Assembly: GCA_025506515.1 (NCBI GenBank)
Contig: CM046452.1
Span: 70,225,080-70,289,079 of the forward strand
DNA length: 64,000 nucleotides
Source of the DNA: Flaveria trinervia
Taxonomy: Eukaryota > Streptophyta > Magnoliopsida > Asterales > Asteraceae
Direction of reading: 5' to 3'
Below the pieces are notes generated by a model, which saw only the letters and a program-made list of their open reading frames with translations, was not told where the DNA came from and did no database searches. Position numbers and translations under genes: made by a program. Positions 1-10,910 of the stretch are shown here, in pieces. How positions within the stretch are numbered: position 1 is the stretch's first letter; each line of letters begins with the position of its first letter.

Positions 1-319
1 ACAAGTAAAAGAGGGATCCTAGAACTCACACAAACGACCACGACGAGTAGAGCTTCGGTTTGACTCATTTCTCAACAACTTTGGCTACTCGAACCAACCC
101 GAACCAACACTTTTCCTCTTTTTCTCTTCTTTCTCTCTTCTCCCCTTTCTTTGGCTGATTTGTGAGTGTGGGGGAGAGGGTAAGGGCTGCCCTTTCCCTT
201 ATATACTCCCACTCACCCGGCTTTCTTTCGTTGGCGAGTTTGGTCCCTCGACTTTGGACTTTATTTCTTTTCTTCTTTAGTCGGCTTCAAAATAAATGAA
301 TAAATAATCGGGTGTTACA
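1..319 (-). repeat. Element C, 3' LTR (partial, runs off window start)
   Basis: On the minus strand this LTR starts with TGTAACACCCG at 319 and continues past the window edge. A near-identical copy of its first ~245 bases lies at 2571-2813, which defines the pair as LTRs of one element. Directly inside it, on the minus strand, is a purine-rich tract ending AAGGGGGGTGGACT, the expected polypurine tract. The opening resembles the LTR starts of elements A (TGTAACACCCGG) and D (TGTAACACCCGT), so all three belong to related gypsy lineages. Confidence 0.85.
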
Positions 320-336
320 AGTCCACCCCCCTTAAA
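320..336 (-). other. Element C polypurine tract
   Basis: On the minus strand the sequence just before the 3' LTR reads TTAAGGGGGGTGGACTT. It is the plus-strand primer site for reverse transcription and confirms the orientation and the LTR boundary at 319. Confidence 0.8.
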
Positions 337-358
337 TAGGTTTCGTCCCCGAAACCTG

Positions 359-2570
359 TTATTCTTTGAACAGACGTGGATAATGCTGTCTCATTTCTTC
401 CTCAGTCTCCCACGTTGACTCGGATCCCTTCTTGTGCTTCCACTGCACACGCACAAGAGGAACCACTTTATTTCTCAGTCTTTTCTCTTTTCTATCGATG
501 ATCGCCACTGGTTGCTCCACGTAATTGAGCCTTTCGTCTACTTCGATATCCTCCAGTGGAACAATCATGTCTTCATCCGCCAAGCACTTCCTTAGATAAG
601 ATACATGGAATGTCGGATGAATACACTTAGCTCACCTGGTAACTCCAATCTATAGGCCACCTCTCCTACTCGAGCGATGATTCGGAAAGGGCCTATATAT
701 CTTGGGCTCAACTTGCCCCGCTTCCTGAATCGGATGATACCCTTCCAAGGTGAGACCTTCAACATAACCCTGTCACCCGCCTGGAACTCAATCGGCCTGC
801 GTCATTTATCAGCATACGACTTCTGTCTATCTTTGGCTGCCTTCATAAAGGCTTTGATCTTTTCAATCTTCTCAGTCGTAGCCTCGATTAGCTCGACGCT
901 CCCCAATTCCTTTTGACCAATGTCACCCCAACAAACGGGTGTTCTGCATCTCCTACCGTATAACATCTCATATGGAGGCATGCCAATGCTGGCATGATAG
1001 TTGTTGTTGTATGAGAATTCGACTAACGGTAGGTGGTCATCCCAACTTCCACCAAAATCAATCACACATGCCCGGAGCATGTCTTCCAGTGTCTGAATGG
1101 TCCTTTCTGACTGACCATCAGTCTGGGGATGATAAGCCGTGCTAATTTGTAACCTCGTCCTCATAGCGTCGTGGAATTTCTTCCAAAATTTAGATGTAAA
1201 CCGAGTGTCGCGATCAGACACAATAGACACCGGCACACCATGACGAGTTACGATTTCCTTGATGAACAGATCGGCCAACCTCTCAGATGAATACGTCTCG
1301 CGGATCGGTAGAAAGTGAGCACTCTTCGTCAAACGATCAACTATCACCCATATGGCATCGTACCCTTTCAGAGTACGTGGCAGCTTCGTAATGAAGTCCA
1401 TGGTGATGTGCTCCCACTTCCATTCTGGTATATCCAAAGGTTGTATCTTCCCATACGACTTTTGGTGCTCTGCCTTCACTTGTAAGCAAGTAAGGCACTT
1501 ACTCACATACTTCACCACGTCACGCTTCATACCCAGCCACCAATAATCTTTCTTCATATCATGGTACATTTTCGTGGCACCGGGATGAATGGAGTATCGA
1601 GTCTTGTGAGCTTCATCCATGATCTTCACCCGTAGATCCCCAAAACGAGGAATCCACACACGACCAAATCGGGTCCAAACACCGAGTGTGTTTTCACCCA
1701 ATTCCCCAACCAGACCTCTCATTCTTTCCGAGTTAAGATGATCTTCTTTCATTGCCTCATCTTGAAACTCCTTGACTTGCTTCATCACATCAGAGGTCAT
1801 GATTAGTTGATAAGCTTTCACCCGAATCGGTTCGGGCCTTTCTTTCGGCTAAGGGCATCCGCCACCATATTAGGTTTGCCCGGATGGTAATGGATCTCGC
1901 AATCATAATCCTTTATAAGCTCCAACCATCGCCTGTGCCTCATGCTCAGGTCTTTTTGCTCGAAGAAGTACTTCAAGCTCTTGTGGTTAGTGAAAATAGT
2001 GCACTTCGTCCCGTAGAGATAGTGCCTCCAAATCTTTAGTGCAAAGACCACGGCTGCTAGCTCCAAGTCATGAGTGGGATAATTAACCTCATGAACTTTC
2101 AACTGTCGGGATGCGTAGGCTATAACCTTCCCTCTCTGCATTAACACACACCCCAACCCTGAGTAGGAAGCATCAGAATAAACCACCAGATCTTCGCTTC
2201 CATCGGGTAATGACAGAACAGGAGCTTGAGTCAATCTTGCCTTCAACTCTTCGAATGCCTTCTCTTGAGCTTGACCCCATACGAACTTCACATCCCTTCG
2301 AGTCAGCTTAGTTAGTGGAGAAGCAATCTTAGAGAAGTCTTGGATAAATCTTCTATAGTAGCCCGCCAAACCCAAGAAACTACGAATCTCGGATGGCGTC
2401 TTTGGTGACCTCCATTGCATAACCGCCTCCACTTTCGCCGGGTCCACCATATTCCCGTCGGATTCACCATATGACCCAAGAACTGAACTTCGCGCAACCA
2501 GAACGTGCACTTGGAGAATTTAGCATACATTTGTCCCTTCTCAGTGTCTCTAGAACCTCCCGAATGTGAC
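359..2570 (-). pseudogene. Element C: truncated gypsy pol (RT end, RNase H, integrase, chromodomain)
   Basis: Minus-strand remnant of a chromodomain Ty3/gypsy polyprotein. In order from 2570 downwards: the last part of reverse transcriptase (HIREVLETL), RNase H with YSDASYSGLG and TNHKSLKYFF, integrase with an HHCC zinc region (HPGATKMYHDMKKDYWW, then SKCLTCLQ), and the integrase core with MDFITKLPRT, SDRDTRFTSKFWKKF and a downstream catalytic Glu in HPQTDGQSERTIQ. It ends with a chromo-like domain at 359-583 (VQWKHKKGSESTWETEEEM). The domain order (RT-RH-IN-chromo) and the terminal chromo motif fit the Tekay/Del type of chromovirus. The integrase core is open in one frame from 1821 to 802, but the frame breaks near 1820, in the RT remnant and between 583 and 802. 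Gag, protease and most of RT are missing, so the copy is non-autonomous. Confidence 0.9.
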
Positions 2571-2813
2571 AACTTTGGCTCCTCGAACCAACCCGAACCA
2601 ACACTTTTCCTCTTTTTCTCTTATTTCTCTCTTCTCCCCTTTCTTTGGCTGATTTGTGAGTGTGGGGGAGAGGGTAAGGGCTGCCCTTTCCCTTATATAC
2701 TCCCACTCACCCGGCTTTCTTTCGTTTGCGAGTTTGGTCCCTCGACTTTGGACTTTATTTCTTTTCTTCTTTAGTCGGCTTCAAAATAAATGAATAAATA
2801 ATCGGGTGTTACA
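2571..2813 (-). repeat. Element C, 5' LTR fragment
   Basis: The copy matches 75-319 nearly base for base and ends at TGTTACA (2807-2813), the LTR start on the minus strand. At 2570/2571 it runs straight into reverse-transcriptase sequence, so the rest of the LTR, the primer-binding site, gag, protease and most of RT were deleted. The next bases (from 2814) belong to the LTR of element B, showing that C inserted into B. Confidence 0.85.
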
Positions 2814-3085
2814 CATGAAGTATTCATGCGTATGGTTCATTCGCATGAGAACTTCACACGATTAAGTTTAAGCACGTTTCTCAATCATTATTGACTAAGA
2901 ACTATGTAAACAACCACAACCTATATAGTTAGTTCAATATGCGTTAACACACAATAATCAATGAAATATTAAACATTATAAGCATAAACCACACATGTAT
3001 TTCATTCATACCCATTCTGTTACATATTGTAAGACATGAAAGACATTTTACATTAGCTCATAAACTAGGTACATATGTATCTACA
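2814..3085 (-). repeat. Element B (Sirevirus-type copia), 3' LTR piece
   Basis: This piece aligns over its whole length with 24143-24430, the first part of the B 5' LTR. It shows about ten small differences, including a 16-base tandem length difference. It ends (minus-strand LTR start) at TCTACA, 3085. Its other side is cut at 2813 by element C; the missing remainder should lie beyond the window start. Immediately inside is a minus-strand purine tract AAAGGGGGAGTT at 3086-3097, the polypurine tract of B. Confidence 0.85.
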
Positions 3086-3097
3086 AACTCCCCCTTT
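3086..3097 (-). other. Element B polypurine tract
   Basis: Minus strand AAAGGGGGAGTT directly abuts the LTR start TGTAGATACA. It fixes the internal end of B. Confidence 0.8.
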
Positions 3098-3179
3098 AAC
3101 CTAGTTTACTCTATTGTCTAACATTCTTCATCAGCTCTTCATATTTCTTGTACTTCTCCTCCCTTGTAACTCTTGCATG

Positions 3180-4251
3180 TATTTCGAATGCAAAGTAGAG
3201 CCTTATCACGTTTTGGAACTGGGGGCTTGTACAATGTCTTGCGCGTCATAGAACAATGGCCACTTGTATAAAGTGTAGACATCGTCAGAAGACAAATTAG
3301 TTAGCCACATCGGGTCAAATACCCTGATAGTTTCCATATTTCCATCTCTGTTCAGAACTATGACCGCCTCACCTGTTCTCCAGTCATAGTACCACCATTT
3401 GAAATGTGTAGTGAAGTCCTATGGCATTTCCCTTAGAGGGATTATTAACATCGTGCGCGGAGGACTCCACTTCAGCATTATGTTTGGCTTTCCAGTAATG
3501 GCAACAACTTCAGAGCTACTGATATACCTCGTCGGTTGTTGAGGTTGAAGTTGACCCATTTGGTGTGGTACTCTCTTTTCAAAGCAGCTTCAACCAGCCT
3601 AACTAACTTTCTTAGGTCAGCATATAACAGCTTTAGTTGGGCAGCTGTTGAGCTTAAATCAGGGAGAGTCTTCAGATCGTGTGGGAATCTGAAGTACTCG
3701 ATTCCCTTCTTCTCCTCTTGATAGGATAAACATAAGATCTTCAAATAGGCCCACGCGATAATCTTGCCTGACACTTGTGATGCTTCTTCTTCACTTTATA
3801 GAGTTTGGTGTAGGCACTCGGCTCGGCTTGGAGCACTACGTTGGGCTCTAATCTCTGCAAAACATGCCACCCATTCAGCCTTTTTGATGTTGACATTGGC
3901 GTCCGAGGCTTGGGCTTGATCCTTATTCTTCTTCGACTCTTGCTTCATCTTATCCAGTGTTTCAAATGTATCACTAACAAGAGTCTCTCCCAGATTGGGG
4001 ACTACATTTCCCTCGTTTTTAGTGTACTCTGGATAATGTTGGGCTGTGACGTCTTCAATCTCTATCCCGTCTACATCATTAAGCTCATCATCACTATCCA
4101 TGTCAACTGTAGGAGCATCCTTCACTATTTCATCTGGATTCAGTCGGAATATCTCAGCTAGTTTCTCATTAGTAAGGTCATGAATTATTTCTCCTTCTTC
4201 AGGAGTATAACTCACAGACCTCCTGACAATCCCTTGCAAATCAAGTATCAT
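3180..4251 (-). pseudogene. Element B: second accessory (env-region) ORF
   Basis: A second reading frame lies downstream of pol in element B, read on the minus strand with frame breaks near 3790 and 3480. It begins MILDLQGIVRRSVSY at 4251, has an acidic stretch (DMDSDDELNDVDG), then a mostly helical part (3478-3774). It finishes with a conserved-looking tail whose pieces include WWYYDWRTGEAVIVLNRDG and VFDPMWLTNLSSDDVYTLYKWPLFYDAQD. I do not recognise a catalytic domain. Sireviruses are the copia lineage known to carry an extra env-like coding region between pol and the 3' LTR, and this ORF sits in that place. No clear signal peptide or membrane segment is visible, so the env label is positional only. 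Confidence 0.6.
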
Positions 4252-4469
4252 TGTCAGTTAAGACTTGATTTGCTGAAGGGGAGCAACATCGTACTTATCT
4301 TGCTAAGATGAATGATCTGCTTGATTTAAACACATAAATACATCAATCATTAGTCAATAATCAAGACAGTAACATATTAACTAAATATAAACATTATGCA
4401 CATGAGTTTAATACAATATTCAATTACACATGATTTAAAATTACATAAACATCTAGGCATTACGTTTGT

Positions 4470-6500
4470 CCTGAATCATGTGCTCCTCTGCTGTCGGGGC
4501 TGAGGTCGAGGCACCCTGATCTTGATTCTTCTTGGTTTGCCTCTCACTAGCTTGTGTGGCCCCTGATGCAGATGCATCACCTTCTTCTTCATCATCTCCT
4601 CCATCTCCTGCACCTTCATCATCTTCTCCCTCTATTTATCCTCATCATCATCCTCTTCATTATCATCCTCATCATTATCGTCATCACATCGTCATCACCA
4701 TCCCTTTCTCTTATCTTCAGAGGCTCTCCTTTGTTCCTTTAAGCTTGAGCATGATGGTCTTTTTGGCAGCCTCCAACTCCTCTATCTTCTTTGTTGATAG
4801 AACTTTATGCTCCTGGAGTTGGGCAATCTCTTGACTTTGAGCAGCCATCTGTTGAGCCTGATCCTCTATGAGTTGGCCTGCTGAGCAATTTGTTGTGCTT
4901 GGGCAGCATTCTGCTCCACAAGTTGTCTAATTTGTGCTAATCTTTCCTCGTCAGCAGCCCACAGCTTCAGCACCATCCTGTTAAGTGCTGCCAGCCAATC
5001 CTCTACCCCAACAGAAGGTAGGGAGGATCCTGTAGTGAATGGCTAGTGGAACGATGGTCCAACTGGTGGCTGGTGGTAGTGGTGGTGGTTGTGGTGAATT
5101 TGGGTGGTGGTATATGTTGGGTGGTGATGGGTAGGTTGTAGTCGTGGTGGAAGTAGTGTAGATGGGTGGTGGAGTGGTTGTAGTGGTGATGGTGGGTGAA
5201 GTGGTAGTAGTGGTGGTGGTAGCTTTGGTGGAGGTGAAGGGGAGAGTGGTAGTGATTGGTGGTGTGGTAGTGGTGGTGGTAGCAGTAGTGGCTGAGTGGT
5301 GGTTGTGGCTGTAGCAGAGGTTAATATAAAATTTAGTCTCTTCCCCTTCTTGTCATAGGGTTGAGCCATTCTCTTCTTCCTTGTGCCTTTAGGCACTGTG
5401 GCTCCCCCTTGGCTGCAGGATGGGTCTGGGGTATATGATGGATCTGTATCAATAGCAACAGCATCCCCGGACTCCTCTTAGCGTCCACCAACCGCCCTTA
5501 TACCTCTCTCTGTGGCTACGACACGGCTCCCCACCGTTCGCACTTGAGACTCTTCCTCAGACTCCTCCTCCTCCATCTGAATGTCAGGGTGAATAGGAGC
5601 AGGTTCGGTTCCACCCTGGCCATCCTCTCCCTGATCAGCATCATGATCATCACCATTGGAGTCATCGGAGGGAAGAGCAATCTGCTCTACATCTGAGTCA
5701 CTGTCCTCGTGACGCCACTTTCGCCGAGCTGGCGCCACATAGTCTTCTCTAGCCAAATGCCCAAATAGTCTCTTTACAGGGGGCCTTACCTGCTTGCCCC
5801 TGTATACCTTCATTCTTCCAAGAGTGGTATCATCCATGATCTCGATAGATACAACATCATGGCTCTCCTTAGGCAAAGAAGGAAGCTTCTCGTCAATGAT
5901 CATCTGCAGAAATCTCGAGTACATGCAGAAGCCTTCTTTGCCTTTTGCCTCTATATTCTTGATCAAGTAGGAGAAAATCATGTTGGAGAAGCTGAAGGGG
6001 TTATTCAGCACCAGTGCCACGTAGGCATTCTGGATTTGGTCTGATAAATCATCAAATCCACCCCTTCAAGAAGCAATGCACTTCAGGATGACATGAGCTA
6101 GATACTTGAACTGGGGACACAGGTTGCTTTTATTGAGCACACCTGCATTGATGTCCCCAGTGTACCTAATCCATAGAAAGCATCCCCTTACGGTAAAAGG
6201 ATGTAGTTTGGTGGGGTAAGCATCATCATCTCCCAAATTAAGAACACGTCTCAGATAAGCTGCTGTGACCTCAATCTCCTGGCCAAAGATGGAGCTACGT
6301 ATATTGTAAGGCTCAGTCGATCGGTCAACGGAAGCACCTTCCTAGAAGGCCTGCTGTATCGACCTATAGGGTGTGCAAGGTGTAGATATCGCTCGATATA
6401 TCCTCGACCTCCTTAGGAATGCAATAATACTAGCAAACTCGGTAGCATTCTGAGTGGTGGCATCCAAGTGAGCACAATATTATGCTTGGTGTTTATGATC
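4470..6500 (-). pseudogene. Element B: first accessory (env-like) ORF, broken
   Basis: Read on the minus strand from about 6500 (MADRRIINTKHNIV). Conserved-looking blocks follow: SSIFGQEIEVTAAYLRRVLN, LHPFTVRGCFLWIRYTGDIN, and NNPFSFSNMIFSYLIKNIE at about 5940-6020, with a stop near 6065. Next comes an Arg/Asp-rich acidic linker (5560-5720), a Pro/His-rich segment encoded by a TGG/TAG-rich simple repeat (5043-5330), a Gln-rich coiled-coil-like part (about 4800-4980, with AAQAQQIAQQ), and a low-complexity acidic stretch encoded by a CATCAT/CTTCTT-type repeat (4560-4700). Several frameshifts interrupt it. This layout of globular N-terminal domain, acidic linker, Pro-rich part and coiled coil fits the env-like ORF of Sireviruses. 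The function is unknown, and no membrane fusion features are evident. Confidence 0.6.
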
Positions 6501-8567
6501 CGCCGATCTGCCATGAATCTGTAACATAAGACACATACATATTAGATCAGCACGTAACAGAAACCATTTCACTTAAACTGTTTGAGATTAGTCTGGTTCA
6601 TCGTGCTATTGAATCATACGATTGAGTTCAGGCTTTGATTTGGTATGCGACTGACTTTAGACTGGTGACTTAGCATGCGACTGGGTTTCAGTCGGGCGAC
6701 TGAGCTCATTTGCCTCATTCATTTGCCTCGTTCATTCGGCCGACTGAGTCATTCGCTCAGCTCAGTCGTGCGATTGAAGTTCATCAGGGTGTCCATTCGC
6801 ATGACAGACTGTCTGTTCAATTCAAATTCAAATTTTGAGCAATACTTAATGTTAGACGTCGTGGTTTGGCTCATTAGTCTTGCAAGAGACCGATATAAGA
6901 CCTAATAACTTTCAATCTCACAAAATACTTAGTTTTATTAGTTTATTAGTCAACTAAGTCTCGGTTCTATTTTAGGGCTGAATTCAATCATTTAGGGTAC
7001 AAATCGATTGACATTTGAGTAGATTGCACCGCACTGTACCTGTATAAATGCTGGCAATCATCATAATAACAATTTGTAGTCAAGAAAGGTCAATTGAAAA
7101 TCGGGTAGAGTAACGGCACTAGCGGGTGATTTTAGGGCGAATGAGGAGTGATGAATATATGCGACCAACTTTAGCCCTATTTATACTGAATCTGGTTTCA
7201 ATCGGGCGACTGGATCCATTCACTCTTTTCATTTGCGCAATTGGATCTCAGTCGTGCGATTAGTTCAGTCGGTCATATTCAGTCGGCCGACTGGGTTTCA
7301 GTCGGGCGACTAACTCATTCGATCAACCCCATTCAGGCGATTGGCTCATTCTTGCAAGCCAATCGTGTGAATGGTTCATACTCAAGCTCCATTCGGTTAA
7401 CTGGTTCATAAGTATGGTCCAGTCATGCGAATGGGCTCTACTTATGATTTTGACTTTTTGATCATTTGATGCTTAACCCTTTTAACTATAGATAAAACAT
7501 TTTAAGCATTCTATAGTCACAAACATGACCATTTCAACTTCAAAAACTTTTGATCACCTCAGACCTGATCCTTTTAACATTTGAAAACCCGTTTTGGTCA
7601 CTTCAGACGTGACCCTTTTTAGTGATTAGATCCTAGACAGAATTCCAATACGTAGTCCACATTTGACAACTAAACTAATAGAACTAAACAAATGAAACTA
7701 CTAGAACTGAAAAACAGAAGTAAAACATATTTTTGTAGGTTTTATGAGAGGTGGAAGCCCTAAGATAGATATCTAACAGATTTATTTCTAGAACAATCAG
7801 CTTCAAGTTATTTTGACCATAAGTGGAACGATTCATTATGGAATCATACAGTAATCAAATCATTCGGGACTTGTCATCAAAACCTTTTGATGCTCGATTC
7901 TTGTTTTCATCGAGAGTCATTAGCAAGTCTAGGAAATCATACTAGTACCACAAGATGCACATAGTGGTGTTGACTTTCAGAGTTGCAGCCACGATGATTG
8001 TTAGTACACTTGTCCCCTTAAATCCATACATGGAATTTTGACACAAATTAGTGATGGTTTAAGTTTTATTATTTCAACAAGCATTTGTGGATCCCATGCT
8101 TATATGGTAACCAACATTCCTTAGGAGATTTTTGAGCAGTCTTCGGATAGTATTCAAGAAGAAACTATTCTTAGAGCTTTCAAAGAGAATTCAAGCCTCA
8201 GGTCAATGCCACCGCACAGCAGAGAGGTGGCAAACAACAATGAATTCTAGATTATCTAGGTTATGCGTATCCTCAGGTCAGTGTCACCGCACAGCAGAGA
8301 GGCACACCCTATCTTCTTGTTTGAGCAATTTATTCTTTTTGCATAGATCGCACCAACAACATAGGTTATTAGCTTGATTGGTTTTTGCATTTTTCATCAT
8401 GTGTTTTCTCATATTATGGTAATCCGCACACAATTGTGGCGTTTATTTTGCTCGTCACCCCTTATTAGAACTCTATTGATTGTGTTAACCAGGGATAAGA
8501 TGATAACCCACAGCTTGTTGAACAACTTAGTTTGATCTTGAGATCACCAACGAGATCTACTTATCTA
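6501..8567 (-). repeat. Element B non-coding region between pol and env-like ORF, with a palindrome array
   Basis: I see no supportable coding sequence here. From about 6590 to 7450 there are many copies of a short palindromic motif of the form CAGTCGNNCGACTG and decayed variants (clear at about 6687-6702 and 7290-7305). The same motif family fills the 5' end and LTR of element B (23270-24140). At 8197-8228 and 8272-8302 there is a near-identical 31-base direct repeat (TCAGGTCAATGCCACCGCAC versus TCAGGTCAGTGTCACCGCAC). The region stops at 8567, where element D begins. Confidence 0.6.
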
Positions 8568-10559
8568 TGTAACACCCGTTATTCTTTAAAAAGGAAGAAA
8601 AGTAAGAAAATGAAGGATAAAGGAGGAAACATCAATAAACCCAAGTTGAGGGGTTAAATGTGTAAAAAGGACTAAAGTACAAATAAGTTGGTGTAAAGGT
8701 GGCATGCCCGCCCACCCTCACTTCCCATCACCTTTTCATCGGGTTTTAGAGAGAGACAAAAGAAGAGAGCAGAAACTCTCGATTGAAGAAAAGAAGAAGA
8801 AGAGAATTGAATTCAAGGTAAGAATTCGAAGTTTTAAGTGTTCATGTTGGGTTTTTGTCTCGGTTACATGCTTATGTGCTTATGTGCTTATGTGCTTATG
8901 TGCTTGTGTGTGTGTCCGTGTGTGTGTGTTTTTAGGTGTTCAAACTCATTTGCAAACGGTTTAAGAAGGAAAACACCAAAGTTGCACCAGGTGAGTTTCT
9001 AGACCCCGGTTTTACTTGTTAAACTCTTTGGGGCTGAAAATGTATTTAAACGATTTTACAATGTTTATGTATGTATACCCGTATGTATTATGAATGTTTG
9101 ATGATGATTCTTAGATTCTTATAGGTTGTTCATGCTTAGAATAGCTTTGGTAAGCTTAGAACAGATAGGTTGATGTTTGGATTCGAAATTATCCTAGAAA
9201 TATGTTGAACAGAAGGTTCGTGCGCCTAAATAAGGCCCATGCGCCTGGAAATGCCTTAGAATAATTAAGAGTATCTCATGTTCCTAAATAGTGCTCTCAT
9301 GCGCCTAGAAAATTAGTCAGACGCCTAAGTGTAGGGCCATGCGCCCCAATAGTACCCATGCGCATGAATAAACCCCATGCGCCTAAGTTCCATACGCCCG
9401 GATAGCTCATGCGTCTAAGTGTCCATGCGTCCAAATGGGTCTACGCCAAATAGTGTCCATGCACCTGAAAGGTTCATGCGCCTAAGTGTTAAAGTAGTTA
9501 AATGTTGGCCTGATGCGCCTGCATAGTGATAAAGTGCCAAAATAGGGCCCATGCGCCCAAATAGTGTCTAGGCACCTAACACTTAGAATTTATTATAGAA
9601 TTCTTGGGAGTTTGTGCTCTTAGGGTTTTGACCGAGGTGTGACGAGGGTTTATTAATGATGGGTTTCATGCATGATTATGATGTTGTATGATTGTTCGTT
9701 ATTATTGTTATTATTATATTATTACTATTAGTATGTGACTTTACGTGGTGTGCTTATAATCATAACGTAAAGTATTACTAATAATAAAGTGAAAGAGCAA
9801 TGAAGAAGAGAAGTGGAACTTAATTAAAATGTTAACAAGTCTTGCAAGCTTACAGGAGGTACACGGCCATGAGGTCGTCAGCTCAACTGTGATGTGGGTT
9901 AGCTACCTTCAGATGCTCACGGGGCCAGTCAATTGAGACTGGCGGACCTTTGCAGCATACCCTAGGTGTCTGGGCCAGCCTTGTATACAGTTTGTAGAGC
10001 CCCTTGTGGGAAAAGAGGACCCAGCACCATTTCCCTCACGCATATAGTTTAGGGTATTGCTCATTGGTCCACATAGACAGAGAAAGATAAATATAAAAGT
10101 GTACAGAGTAAACAAGGCATACGGTAATGAGATAGCATTACCTAATTGTATAGTTAATGCGTGCTCACGTGTAAAAGATGAAGTTTTCATAGAAAGAGTA
10201 TTTTCGTATATTTACCTACAGAAGTATTTTTTACTTTTAAAACTAGGACTCACTCAGCAACCCTGACTTTTGTACATTTTCAGTTGGCAGGTAAATATTG
10301 CTGAGGATGGAACTAGGGGGAAGCTACTCGGCAGGAAAAGACTGACATCTACTCATACTTATTATTACTGTTGTTTTGTAATGCAATTAAACAGTTCTTT
10401 TGTAATCAATGAAACAATATTGCTTAACAACAGTGTTTTAATGAAATGAAAGGTTTTTGTTAAAATGATTCCGCTGCTTAAGTTTGTAAATTTATTACAT
10501 TTAATGTATTTAATGCTGTGAATGACCAACTGTCAGGTCTTCGGGAACGGGGCCTTACA
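8568..10559 (+). repeat. Element D (gypsy), 5' LTR
   Basis: The LTR starts TGTAACACCCGTTATT at 8568, ends GGGGCCTTACA at 10559, and is followed two bases later by a tRNA-Met primer-binding site. Its copy is at 15037-16670. About 1.99 kb is long, as in Tekay-type chromoviruses. It contains an AC/GT-rich stretch (8868-8930) and a dense array of CATGCGCC-type motifs (9225-9590). The other copy lacks the segment equivalent to about 9847-10215. No TSD is evident: the left flank is ATCTA and the right flank TATAT. Confidence 0.9.
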
Positions 10560-10562
10560 AGT

Positions 10563-10575
10563 TGGTATCAGAGCC
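10563..10575 (+). other. Element D primer-binding site
   Basis: TGGTATCAGAGCC is complementary to the 3' end of initiator tRNA-Met, the usual primer of plant LTR retrotransposons. It lies four bases after the LTR end. Confidence 0.9.
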
Positions 10576-10910
10576 AAAGTTTAAGAGAATTGAGTTAAAT
10601 AAATTTTTGAAACCTAAACTTAAACTGAAAATGGGGCAATTGGAGGGTGTCCGCCCGAGTAGCTACGTGTCATCAGGTATGTCTTTTCTTAATGTTAACC
10701 GGTATTATGTGTGCATGCTATTTGATTTATGTGCTCTTAGTAGATTTAGATACTGATTAAGTCAGGATAGGAAATGCTGGGGTATGAATAGTAAAGTAAG
10801 TAGCTAATCACAACTGGCCATTGTAATTAGGGACTTACTATACTTTACATAAACTGAGTTGTTACCTTGAATGACCGTGTTAGTGTTTGAATCTTATAGC
10901 GTGCTAGAGG

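Noticed and set aside
5043..5396. Open frame with Pro/His-rich product as a separate gene
   Set aside because: It is the simple-repeat segment of the accessory ORF region of element B and has no independent start or conserved domain.
8704..8964. Open frame in the left LTR of element D
   Set aside because: It lies wholly within LTR sequence, its second copy in the 3' LTR is disrupted, and the product is low-complexity.
9225..9590. CRISPR-like array (regularly repeated CATGCGCC units)
   Set aside because: Units are short, spacing is irregular and the array is part of a plant LTR present in three copies.
10563..10575. tRNA gene at the TGGTATCAGAGCC strings
   Set aside because: Only the 3' end complement of initiator tRNA-Met is present beside an LTR, as expected of a primer-binding site. 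No cloverleaf surrounds it.
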